Source of the DNA: Burkholderiales bacterium
GTDB lineage: Bacteria > Pseudomonadota > Gammaproteobacteria > Burkholderiales > Burkholderiaceae
Assembly (NCBI GenBank): GCA_903643055.1
Contig: CAHJWV010000394.1
Coordinates: forward strand, 1 to 12,990
Reading direction: 5' to 3'
Length of the DNA: 12,990 nt
Under the pieces are notes generated by a model. It did not search any database, was not told the origin of the DNA, and saw only the letters and a program-made list of their open reading frames with translations. Made by a program: the position numbers and the translations under genes. How positions within the stretch are numbered: the first letter of the stretch is position 1; every line of letters begins with the position of its first letter. Below, in pieces: positions 6,497-12,990 of this stretch.

Positions 6497-8520
6497 ACGC
6501 GCTATCACGCATCTTCAGCCGCAATACCGATCTGGTGCTGATCGCGCTGGTGGTCGGCGTGCTGGTCGTGCTGTTCGCGCCGATCCCGTCGCCGCTGCTC
6601 GACTTCCTGATCCTGCTGAACTTCTCGCTGGCGCTGCTGGTGCTGCTGCTGACCTTTTATGCGCCGCGCCCGGTTGATTTCTCCACCTTCCCCGCCGTGC
6701 TGTTGATCGCCACGCTGTTCCGGCTGTCGCTCAACGTGTCGGCCACGCGGCTCATCCTGTCGGAGGGCAACGCGGGCCACGTCATCAATGCCGTCGGTGA
6801 ATACGTGGTCGGCGGCAACTACGTGATCGGCCTGATCGTCTTCCTGATCCTGGTGGTGGTGCAGTACGTCGTCGTGACCAGTGGCGCGCAGCGCGTCTCG
6901 GAGGTCGCCGCGCGCTTCACGCTCGACAGCATGCCGGGCCAGCAGATGAGCATCGATGCCGACCTGAACATGGGCTTCATCGACCAGGACGAAGCCAAGC
7001 GCCGGCGCAAGAACCTGGAGCGCGAGGCCGCGTTCTATGGCGCGATGGACGGTGCCAGCAAGTTCGTCAAAGGCGATGCGATCGCCGGCATCCTGATCAT
7101 GCTGATCAACATCCTCGGCGGGCTGGTGGTCGGCGTGTTGCAGCAAGGCATGCCGTGGAGCGAGGCGCTGCGCCACTACACGCTGCTGACGATCGGTGAC
7201 GGCATCGTCACGCAGATTCCGGCGCTGGTGATTTCGGTCGGCACCGGGTTGATCGTCACGCGCTCGTCGTCCGATGGCGAACTGGGCCGCGAACTCGTGC
7301 GGCAGCTCGGCGCGTTCCCGCGCAGCCTGATGATCGTCGGGCTGGTGATGCTGGGCGTGGGCTTCCTGCCGGGCATGCCGGTGTTCCCGGTGATCGTGAT
7401 CGGCGGGCTGGTCGCGCTGATCTATCTCGCACGGCGCAAGTCATCCGCCGAAGCCTCGGCCGCGAAGCCGCCTCAGGAGCCGGCCGACAAGGCCGCCGAC
7501 CCTTACGCCATCTACGACCTCGAGGCGGTGGAAGTGGAAATGGGCACGGCCGTGGCCCGCCATGTCGGCGGCGAGCAAGGCACGCTGATGAAGCGCATCG
7601 CCAGCTTCAGAACGCAATTCGCCGAAGAAACCGGCTTCGTGATACCGAAGGTCCGCTTCCGCGAAGGCAAGGAGGCCGACGAGCTGGGTTATCGCATCTC
7701 GATCTATGGCGACACCGTCGCGACCGGCCGCGTGCGGGTCGACCGCACGCTGGCGATTCACCCATCCGGTGACCTGACCCGCGTGCCCGGCATCGAGACC
7801 CGCGAGCCGACCTACGGCCTGCCGGCGCTGTGGATCGAAGACGAGCAGCGCGACGCCGCCCGCCTGGCCAAATACACCCTGGTCGATCCGACCACGGTGC
7901 TGTTCACCCATTTGTCGGAGCTGCTGCGCCAGCGCGTGGCCGATCTTTTGACCCGCTCGGAAACCGAACGCATGCTGGCGCGGCTGCGCAGCACGCAAGC
8001 CGGCTTGGTCGAAGAACTGGTGCCCACACTGCTGGGCCTGAGCGAAGTGCAGAAGGTGCTGCAAAACCTGCTGCGCGAGAAGGTGCCGGTGCGCAACCTG
8101 CTGGCCATCATCGAAGCCTTGTGCGACGGGGCCCGCAGCGTCAAGGAAACGGGCGCGCTCACCGAACTGGTCAGGCAACGTCTGGCTACCAGCATCTGCA
8201 ACAGCCTGAGCCCCGATCGCAAAACCCTGCATGTGCTGACGCTCGACCCGGCCGTCGAAGACAACCTGCTCGGCGGCCGCGGGGACGGCAACCCGCCGAC
8301 CGACCCGAGGCAGGTCGACGCGGCCTTGCTGCGCATCGCGGCGCAGGCCGAGAAGATGCTCAAGAGCAACCTCATTCCCGTGGTGCTGGTGTCGGCCGAT
8401 GTGCGCCGGCGCGTGCGCGCCTTGTGTGAACGGGCCACGCCGCACCTGCGCGTGATCTCGACCGCCGAAGTGCCGGCCGGCTTCGAGTTGCGCGCCTTCG
8501 GTTCGATTTCAGCGACATGA
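6493..8520 (+). CDS. flhA: Flagellar export gate protein FlhA
   Basis: FlhA is the largest export-gate protein; its membrane part uses the proton motive force and its cytoplasmic ring receives substrate-chaperone complexes. The product is 675 residues, close to the usual 690. The N-terminal 310 residues hold about eight hydrophobic segments. The FHIPEP signature is present as RLSLNVSATRLILS from residue 77, and the conserved cytoplasmic loop follows with MPGQQMSIDADLN and GAMDGASKFVKGDAIAGI. A flexible linker rich in Ala, Pro and Lys (about residues 316-340) leads to the cytoplasmic domain, which contains VPVRNLLAIIEAL and TGALTELVRQRL. The start overlaps the flhB stop as ATGA. A 19-base gap follows before flgF, with no terminator. 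Nothing suggests loss of function. Confidence 0.97.
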   Translation: MNALSRIFSRNTDLVLIALVVGVLVVLFAPIPSPLLDFLILLNFSLALLVLLLTFYAPRPVDFSTFPAVLLIATLFRLSLNVSATRLILSEGNAGHVINAVGEYVVGGNYVIGLIVFLILVVVQYVVVTSGAQRVSEVAARFTLDSMPGQQMSIDADLNMGFIDQDEAKRRRKNLEREAAFYGAMDGASKFVKGDAIAGILIMLINILGGLVVGVLQQGMPWSEALRHYTLLTIGDGIVTQIPALVISVGTGLIVTRSSSDGELGRELVRQLGAFPRSLMIVGLVMLGVGFLPGMPVFPVIVIGGLVALIYLARRKSSAEASAAKPPQEPADKAADPYAIYDLEAVEVEMGTAVARHVGGEQGTLMKRIASFRTQFAEETGFVIPKVRFREGKEADELGYRISIYGDTVATGRVRVDRTLAIHPSGDLTRVPGIETREPTYGLPALWIEDEQRDAARLAKYTLVDPTTVLFTHLSELLRQRVADLLTRSETERMLARLRSTQAGLVEELVPTLLGLSEVQKVLQNLLREKVPVRNLLAIIEALCDGARSVKETGALTELVRQRLATSICNSLSPDRKTLHVLTLDPAVEDNLLGGRGDGNPPTDPRQVDAALLRIAAQAEKMLKSNLIPVVLVSADVRRRVRALCERATPHLRVISTAEVPAGFELRAFGSISAT

Positions 8521-8539
8521 CTTTTTCGGAACAACCTCG

Positions 8540-9310
8540 ATGAGCGACCTCTACACCATTGCCGCTGTCGGCCTGCTCAACGGCCAGCAGCGGCTGGAAA
8601 CGATCAGCCAAAACGCCGCCAGTGCATCGGTGCCGGGCTTTAAGCGGCAAGTGGCACCGGCGCCATCACGAACGTCATCCACAACGTCATCACCCACGCC
8701 ATCGTTCGCGGCCCAACTATCGGCCAGCGATGCACGCCAAACATCGCATCGCGATGAGGCCGCCAGCCGCGCCACACCGCGTGTGGACCTGCGCGCCGGG
8801 CCGATGTCGGTGACCGGCCGCGCACTGGATGTTTCGATCGACAGCAGCGATCTGTTCTTTGCGCTCAGCGACGGCACGAGCACCTGGCTGTCGCGCGCTG
8901 GCGCTTTCCGCATCGATGCCGACGGCCTGCTGGTCGGCGAACGGGGCCTGCGCGTGCAAGGCACCGGCGGCGACATTCGGCCGGGCAGCGCCGAGGTCGA
9001 GATCCGCCCCGACGGGCAGATCCTGCGTGACGGCGTGGCCGTTGCTGCGCTGCAGTTGTTCGCACCCGTCGAACGCGCCGGCCTGGCGCCCGCCGGAGGC
9101 GCCTTGCTGACGGCATCGGCCGGCGTGTTGCCGGCCGAGAGCGGCCAGGTGCGACTGCGCGCCGGCACGCTCGAAAACTCCAACGCCAGTGCCTCCACCG
9201 AGATGGTGGATCTGCTGACGCTGACGCGCCAGTTCGAAAGCCTGGTGCGCGTGACCCAAGGCTATGACGAGCTGCTGGGCCGCACGATTCAAAAGCTCGG
9301 AGACGTCTGA
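8540..9310 (+). CDS. flgF: Flagellar proximal rod protein FlgF, divergent
   Basis: This 256-residue protein belongs to the flagellar rod/hook family and is best called FlgF, a rod subunit exported by the type III gate without a signal peptide. The C-terminus shows the family ending: LENSNASASTEMVDLLTLTR followed by QFESL, where the QFE recalls FlgF. The middle has the rod-family core TGRALDVSID...WLSRAGAFRIDADGLL. The N-terminus is odd: the usual ANNLAN motif is replaced by SQNAASASVPGFKR, and residues 43-55 form a Ser/Thr/Pro-rich linker. The start at 8540 has GGA 9 bases upstream. It sits directly before flgG, a typical arrangement. FlgF is inferred from order and the C-terminal helix; a second FlgG-like protein is the alternative. 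Confidence 0.85.
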   Translation: MSDLYTIAAVGLLNGQQRLETISQNAASASVPGFKRQVAPAPSRTSSTTSSPTPSFAAQLSASDARQTSHRDEAASRATPRVDLRAGPMSVTGRALDVSIDSSDLFFALSDGTSTWLSRAGAFRIDADGLLVGERGLRVQGTGGDIRPGSAEVEIRPDGQILRDGVAVAALQLFAPVERAGLAPAGGALLTASAGVLPAESGQVRLRAGTLENSNASASTEMVDLLTLTRQFESLVRVTQGYDELLGRTIQKLGDV

Positions 9311-9312
9311 TC

Positions 9313-10095
9313 ATGTTCGATGCCATCTATATCTCTGCGGTCGGCCTGGAAGCTCAGAAGCAACAGCTCGACGCCGCCGCCAACAACCTCGCCAACGTCG
9401 GCACCACGGCCTTCAAACGCCAGCGGGTCGACTTCTCCGCGCTGCTCGATCGCGCGCCGGCCAGCCCGGCCGCCGAGCTCGCAGCCGGTGCTAGCGATGC
9501 TTCGAATACAAAACTTTCGCCAGCGCAGCGCCTGCGCGTCGATCTGGCCCAAGGCGAGCTGCATGCCACCGGCCGCGCGCTCGACCTCGCCGTGCAAGGC
9601 GCCGGCTTCATCGAAGTGGAAAACGGCTCGGGCACGGGCCTCTACACGCGCGGCGGCTCTTTGCAGATCAATGCCGATGGCCTGCTCGCGCTGCCCGATG
9701 GGCGAACGCTGAAGGCCGACATCAGCGTCCCGCCCGGTGCGTCGCAGCTGGAAATTCGCGGCGACGGCAGCGTGCTCGCGTTGCTGCCCGGTGACCGCGC
9801 CGCGACCGTGCTCGGCCAGATCGATCTGGTGACCTTCACCAACCCCGAATCGCTGGAATACCAAGGCGCGGGACTGTTCGTGGCGCGCGCGGGCTCCAGC
9901 GAGCCCCTGCGCAGCCGGCCCCTGGAAGACGGCGCGGGCAAGCTGGTGTCGGGCAGCCTGGAGGCGTCCAACGTCAGCATGGTCGATGAGATGGTGTCGC
10001 TGATGCTGATGCAACGGGTCTATGAGCTGAACTCGAAGGTGCTGCAAGCCGCCGACGAGCTGACCGGCATGGCCAACAACCTGCGCCGCGCATGA
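9313..10095 (+). CDS. flgG: Flagellar distal rod protein FlgG
   Basis: FlgG forms the distal rod that passes through the P and L rings. The product is 260 residues, the same as the usual length. The N-terminal rod motif is well kept (AANNLANVGTTAFKR, residues 22-36). A central domain follows with ATGRALDLAVQGAGF and YTRGGSLQINADGLL, and the C-terminal helix reads LEASNVSMVDEMVSLMLMQR then VYELNSKVLQAADEL, which is diagnostic of FlgG rather than FlgF. The segment at about residues 40-70, which in FlgG keeps the rod rigid, is present but Ala-rich and divergent. GGAG at 9299-9302 lies 10 bases before the ATG. The gap from flgF is 2 bases, and the stop overlaps flgA as ATGA. Confidence 0.94.
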   Translation: MFDAIYISAVGLEAQKQQLDAAANNLANVGTTAFKRQRVDFSALLDRAPASPAAELAAGASDASNTKLSPAQRLRVDLAQGELHATGRALDLAVQGAGFIEVENGSGTGLYTRGGSLQINADGLLALPDGRTLKADISVPPGASQLEIRGDGSVLALLPGDRAATVLGQIDLVTFTNPESLEYQGAGLFVARAGSSEPLRSRPLEDGAGKLVSGSLEASNVSMVDEMVSLMLMQRVYELNSKVLQAADELTGMANNLRRA

Positions 10096-10808
10096 AGCTC
10101 TTTTGCCTCATCGCCACCGGCTTCGCGTTCAGCGGGGCCATCGCCTCGGCCGAGCCGCAAGCCACGGTCAACGCGCGCACGCTGCAGGCCGACCTGCTGC
10201 AGCTGAGCGCGCAGTGGCTCGCGCCGGCCCGGCTGCATCTCGATGAACAGCGCGCGCAACTCGTGACCTCGCGAACCCTGGCTGATGACGAGCAGTTCAT
10301 CGCGATGCCACTGCAAACCTTCGGTGCCGATCGGCCGTCGATGCCCTTGCGCTTCGAGCTGCACTCGCCCACGGGAGCGCAGGCGCCGGTTCGCGCCACC
10401 TTGTCGGCGCCGCTGGAGCAAGACGTTCTGGTGCTGCGGCAGCGCGGCGAGCGCGGCACGGCCATCACCTGCGACGACCTCGACACGCAGCGCAAGCCAC
10501 TGCGCTTCGTTCCGTCGCGCGCGCTGCCCCTGCCTTGCGCACTGCCGGCCGATGCGCAACTGCGCCGCGCGATGCTGGCCGGTGAGGTCTTGCGTGACAG
10601 CGACGCCGTGCCGCCGCCCGAAGTCTCGGCGCAGGCGCCGGTGAAGGTGCGTGTGGTCGTCGGCCAGATCGCGCTGGAGAAGCCGGGCATCGCGCTGGCT
10701 GACGCGAAACAGGGCGAACGGGTTCGGGTGCGAATGAATGGCAGCACCCAGCCGCTGAATGGCCGTGTCATGGCGCGCAGCCTCGTGCTGCTGGAAGGAA
10801 CGGAATGA
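10092..10808 (+). CDS. flgA: P-ring assembly chaperone FlgA
   Basis: FlgA is the periplasmic chaperone that helps FlgI polymerise into the P ring around the rod. The 238-residue product begins with a Sec signal peptide, a hydrophobic stretch ending ASA at residues 18-20, so cleavage is expected before E21. The C-terminal half has the SAF-type pattern of FlgA: LSAPLEQDVLVLRQRGERGT, then ITCDDLD, RRAMLAGEVLRDSDAVPPP, and finally a short beta domain with KQGERVRVRMNGS and LNGRVMARSLVLLEG. The N-terminal half is weakly conserved, as is usual in this family. Its place between flgG and flgH differs from enterics, where flgA is divergent from flgB, but is known in alphaproteobacteria. It overlaps both neighbours by 4 bases, so it is probably translationally coupled. 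Confidence 0.92.
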   Translation: MKLFCLIATGFAFSGAIASAEPQATVNARTLQADLLQLSAQWLAPARLHLDEQRAQLVTSRTLADDEQFIAMPLQTFGADRPSMPLRFELHSPTGAQAPVRATLSAPLEQDVLVLRQRGERGTAITCDDLDTQRKPLRFVPSRALPLPCALPADAQLRRAMLAGEVLRDSDAVPPPEVSAQAPVKVRVVVGQIALEKPGIALADAKQGERVRVRMNGSTQPLNGRVMARSLVLLEGTE

Positions 10809-11413
10809 AGCGAAGCACCCCCACCATCGCCGCCATTGCCTTGTTGCTGGCCGCGATGCTGCTGGCCACGGTCGCCTGGGCGGCGCCCGCCAACGACGCG
10901 GAAAGCATGTTCGACCCGCAAACCTATCGACCGCTGGTGGCCGAAGACAAGGCTTATCGCGTCGGCGACATCCTGACGGTGATCGTGCAGGAAACTGCCA
11001 GCGCCAGCGCGACCGCCGATTCCCGCGCCGATCGCAAGACCTCCGTGGCCGCCGAAGTGGGCTCGTCGCAGGTCGGCACGCACACGGCCGCGGCCGGTGC
11101 CAACACCGAGAACGAAGGCGGCGGCCGCACCCAGCGCAGCGGCAAGCTGACTGCGCAGCTGAGCGTACGGGTGATCGAAATCACCGCGAACGGTGACCTC
11201 GTGATTGCCGGCCAGCAACGCATCAACGTCAACGGCGAAGAGCAGACCATCATGCTGACCGGCATGGTGCGCCCGCGCGACATCGGCGAAAGCAACACCA
11301 TCGTCTCGGGCCGCATTGCCGGCGCCAACATCGAGCTTGATGGCGAAGGCTTTATTGCCGACAAAAGCAAGCCGGGCTGGTTTTCGCGCCTGCTGACGGT
11401 GCTGGGGTTCTGA
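10805..11413 (+). CDS. flgH: Flagellar L-ring protein FlgH, without a lipobox cysteine
   Basis: FlgH forms the L ring in the outer membrane, the outer bushing of the rod. The 202-residue product matches the family through YRVGDILTVIVQETASASAT, the Gly/Asn/Ser-rich middle, SVRVIEITANGDLVIAGQQR, the segment LTGMVRPRDIGESNTIVSGR, and the ending DKSKPGWFSRLLTVLGF. FlgH is normally a lipoprotein with a cysteine just after the signal peptide. Here the signal peptide ends in AWA at residues 24-26, a type I cleavage site, and there is no cysteine in the whole protein. The start is fixed by the ATGA overlap with flgA and by GGAAGGAA at 10793-10800, so a missed upstream lipobox is unlikely. The gap to flgI is 2 bases. 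Confidence 0.95.
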   Translation: MKRSTPTIAAIALLLAAMLLATVAWAAPANDAESMFDPQTYRPLVAEDKAYRVGDILTVIVQETASASATADSRADRKTSVAAEVGSSQVGTHTAAAGANTENEGGGRTQRSGKLTAQLSVRVIEITANGDLVIAGQQRINVNGEEQTIMLTGMVRPRDIGESNTIVSGRIAGANIELDGEGFIADKSKPGWFSRLLTVLGF

Positions 11414-11415
11414 GC

Positions 11416-12600
11416 ATGCTGTTGAGCCCTGCTTTCTTTTTCTCTTTCTCTGTGTGCGCCTTGCGCATGCTGATCGGCGCCGCGTTGCTGGCCTCGGCCA
11501 TCGGCGCTTCGGCAGGGCCCTCGGCGACCCACAGCACCGGTCTGATCGGTGGCGCCCGGATCAAAGACATCGCCCGCGTGCAAGGCATGCGTCAGCATGC
11601 GCTGGTCGGCTACGGCCTGGTCACCGGCCTGGCCGGCACCGGCGATTCACCGGGCAACCGCGCCGCGCGCCAAAGCCTGTCGAACCTGCTGTCGCAGTTC
11701 AACCTGAGCTTGCCGCCCGAGGCGATTGCCAGCCGCAACGTCGCGGTGGTGACGATCAGTGCCAACCTGCCGAACTACGTGCGCCCTGGCGATGCGATCG
11801 ACGTCACCGTGACTTCGATCGGCGACGCCAAGAGCCTGGTCGGCGGCAACCTGCTGCTCGCGCCGTTGAAAGGCCCGAACGGCAAGGTCTATGTGCTGGC
11901 GCAAGGCGCGCTGACGGTGGGCGGCTACCGCTATGAAGCCAACGGAACGGTCGGCCAGAAGAACCACCCGACCGTGGCCACGGTGCCGGGCGGCGGCCTG
12001 GTCGAGGCGGCGGCACCGGCACCCGATGTCGGCGACCTGCCCAGCTTCGTGGTCTCGCTGCTGGAGCCGGATTACACCAACGCGGCGCGCGTGGCCGATG
12101 CGATCAACGCCTCGCTTGGCGGCGACTACGCGAATGCGCGCGACCCTGACTCGGTGCTGGTGCGCATTCCCGATGCGTACCGCGGCCGCTTCGTCGACCT
12201 GATGCGCCACATCGAACCGCTGGAGATCTCGCCCGATTTCCGCGCCCGCGTGGTCGTCAACGAGCGCACCGGCACCGTGGTGTCGGGTGCGAACGTGCGC
12301 ATCGCACCGGCCGCCATTTCGTATGGCGACCTGCGCATCTCGATCGTCTCCGACAACGCGGTGTCCCAACCTCTGTTGCTGCGCGATGCCGGCGCGCAGG
12401 TCCGCACCGAGAGCTACGCCAATTCGCGCATCGATCTGCAAGAGCAGAACGGCGCCACCCTCGTCACCCAAGCCGGCGGCTCGATCGCCGACCTCGTGCA
12501 GGCGCTGGCGCGGCTGCGCACCAGCGGGCGCGACATCGTCTCCATCCTGAAGGCATTGAAAGCGTCGGGTGCGCTCCATGCCGAACTCGTCGTGCAATGA
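11416..12600 (+). CDS. flgI: Flagellar P-ring protein FlgI
   Basis: FlgI assembles into the periplasmic P ring, around the rod in the peptidoglycan layer. The 394-residue product has the family's strongly conserved N-terminal motif after the signal peptide: RIKDIARVQGMR followed by HALVGYGLVTGLAGTGDS. Other family segments are ASRNVAVVTISANLP, GDAIDVTVTSIGDAKSLVGG, ARVVVNERTGTVVSG and the ending LKALKASGALHAELVVQ. The signal peptide is long (cleavage after ASA, residues 31-33) and is split by Arg17. An in-frame ATG at 11467 would give a 16-residue signal without a basic residue, so 11416 is preferred although its ribosome-binding site is weak. The gap after flgH is 2 bases. The gene that follows is flgB, not flgJ. 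Confidence 0.96.
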   Translation: MLLSPAFFFSFSVCALRMLIGAALLASAIGASAGPSATHSTGLIGGARIKDIARVQGMRQHALVGYGLVTGLAGTGDSPGNRAARQSLSNLLSQFNLSLPPEAIASRNVAVVTISANLPNYVRPGDAIDVTVTSIGDAKSLVGGNLLLAPLKGPNGKVYVLAQGALTVGGYRYEANGTVGQKNHPTVATVPGGGLVEAAAPAPDVGDLPSFVVSLLEPDYTNAARVADAINASLGGDYANARDPDSVLVRIPDAYRGRFVDLMRHIEPLEISPDFRARVVVNERTGTVVSGANVRIAPAAISYGDLRISIVSDNAVSQPLLLRDAGAQVRTESYANSRIDLQEQNGATLVTQAGGSIADLVQALARLRTSGRDIVSILKALKASGALHAELVVQ

Positions 12601-12616
12601 CGCACAGCCTCTCAAC

Positions 12617-12976
12617 ATGCCTCCCATGAACATCCAAGCCGTCGATCAGATCGGAGCCGCGCTGTCGCTGGCCAGCCTTCGCAACCAGGCCATTGCCAGC
12701 AACATCGCCCACCGCGACACCGAGGGCTATCAACGCCTGAAAGCCCAGTTCAGCGAAGCCTTGGGCGACGTGCCGTTCAGTGCCGCCGCGCGCCCCGAAG
12801 CCAGCGGTGTGCCGGGCCATCCGGTGATCACCCAAGACGGCAGCACCACGGTGCCGTCGCTCGAACAAGACATGGTCGAGCTGTCGACCAACGCGATGCA
12901 CTTTCAAGCCTTGGCTCGTGTGCTGTCGCGCTATTTCTCGATCGAAGAAACCATCGCCAGCGGCGCAAGGACTTGA
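12617..12976 (+). CDS. flgB: Flagellar proximal rod protein FlgB
   Basis: FlgB is a proximal rod subunit exported through the type III gate. The product is 119 residues, shorter than the usual 130-140. The N-terminal motif reads LRNQAIASNIAHRDTEGYQR, matching the family's ASNIANxDTPGYK with H for N and E for P. The C-terminal helix contains LEQDMVELSTNAMHFQALAR, which corresponds to the family's E...M..N...Y helix and ends in EETIASG. The start is uncertain: ATG 12617 puts the motif at the distance from the N-terminus seen in enteric FlgB, ATG 12626 is 3 codons shorter, and ATG 12578 or GTG 12569 would overlap flgI. None has a clear ribosome-binding site. The short length comes mostly from the middle loop. 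Confidence 0.88.
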   Translation: MPPMNIQAVDQIGAALSLASLRNQAIASNIAHRDTEGYQRLKAQFSEALGDVPFSAAARPEASGVPGHPVITQDGSTTVPSLEQDMVELSTNAMHFQALARVLSRYFSIEETIASGART

Positions 12977-12978
12977 AC

Positions 12979-12990
12979 ATGGATCTGTTT
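12979..12990 (+). CDS. flgC: Start of flagellar rod gene flgC, cut by the right edge
   Basis: Only four codons are visible (Met-Asp-Leu-Phe). An AAGGA at 12967-12971 lies 7 bases before the ATG, the best ribosome-binding site in this part of the operon. The gap from flgB is 2 bases. FlgC proteins often begin with a short M-x-L-F sequence, and flgC follows flgB in almost all flagellar clusters. The call rests on context and these few residues. Confidence 0.6.

Noticed and set aside
7441..8445. A 334-codon open frame on the minus strand
   Set aside because: It is antisense to the well-conserved cytoplasmic domain of flhA, has Gln/His/Arg/Ala-rich composition and no recognisable domain.
4327..8520. 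Injectisome (virulence type III secretion) export apparatus instead of a flagellum
   Set aside because: The same operon encodes FlgF, FlgG, FlgA, FlgH, FlgI and FlgB, which are flagellar rod and ring proteins; injectisomes have no P ring, and none of their needle or secretin genes are seen.
12569..12616. Earlier flgB starts at GTG 12569 or ATG 12578
   Set aside because: They would overlap flgI and add residues with no likeness to the FlgB N-terminus; the family motif is correctly placed from 12617 or 12626.
1..12990. tRNA, rRNA, CRISPR arrays, insertion sequences, integrases or attachment sites
   Set aside because: None was seen on reading both strands; the only repeats of note are the protein-level YD repeats.

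Overview
The window is high-GC proteobacterial DNA holding two divergent units. The leftward unit is the 5' part of one very large RHS/YD-repeat protein gene, from its start at 3846 to the left edge, where it is still open. The rightward unit is a tightly packed flagellar operon that begins at 4327 and runs off the right edge. A Gram-negative host is certain from the L-ring (FlgH) and P-ring (FlgI) proteins. GC richness, codon choice and the RHS type suggest a beta- or alphaproteobacterium; I lean to Burkholderiales, but this is inference and no marker gene settles it.

Layout: 1-3846 (-) RHS protein, 1282 codons with no stop; 3847-4326 a divergent intergenic region of 480 bases with a good sigma70-type promoter facing right; 4327-8520 (+) the membrane core of the flagellar type III export gate, fliQ-fliR-flhB-flhA, with each gene overlapping the next by 1-4 bases; 8540-12990 (+) rod and ring genes flgF-flgG-flgA-flgH-flgI-flgB and the first four codons of flgC. 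No terminator is visible between any of the flagellar genes, so they read as one transcription unit.

How they work together: FliQ, FliR, FlhB and FlhA form most of the inner-membrane export channel and substrate switch. FlgB, FlgC, FlgF and FlgG are rod subunits exported through it. FlgH and FlgI go by Sec to make the L and P rings, and FlgA is the periplasmic chaperone for the P ring. The rod and ring genes show that this is a flagellum and not an injectisome.

The set is unusual in several ways. fliP, which normally precedes fliQ, is missing and the RHS gene stands in its place. The order flgF-flgG-flgA-flgH recalls alphaproteobacteria more than the enteric flgBCDEFGHIJ order. No flgJ follows flgI. 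FlhB, FlgF and FlgB have diverged in motifs that are usually conserved, and FlgH has no lipobox cysteine. Together this suggests a secondary (lateral or acquired) flagellar system. That is a hypothesis. I see no wholly new type of system in the window.
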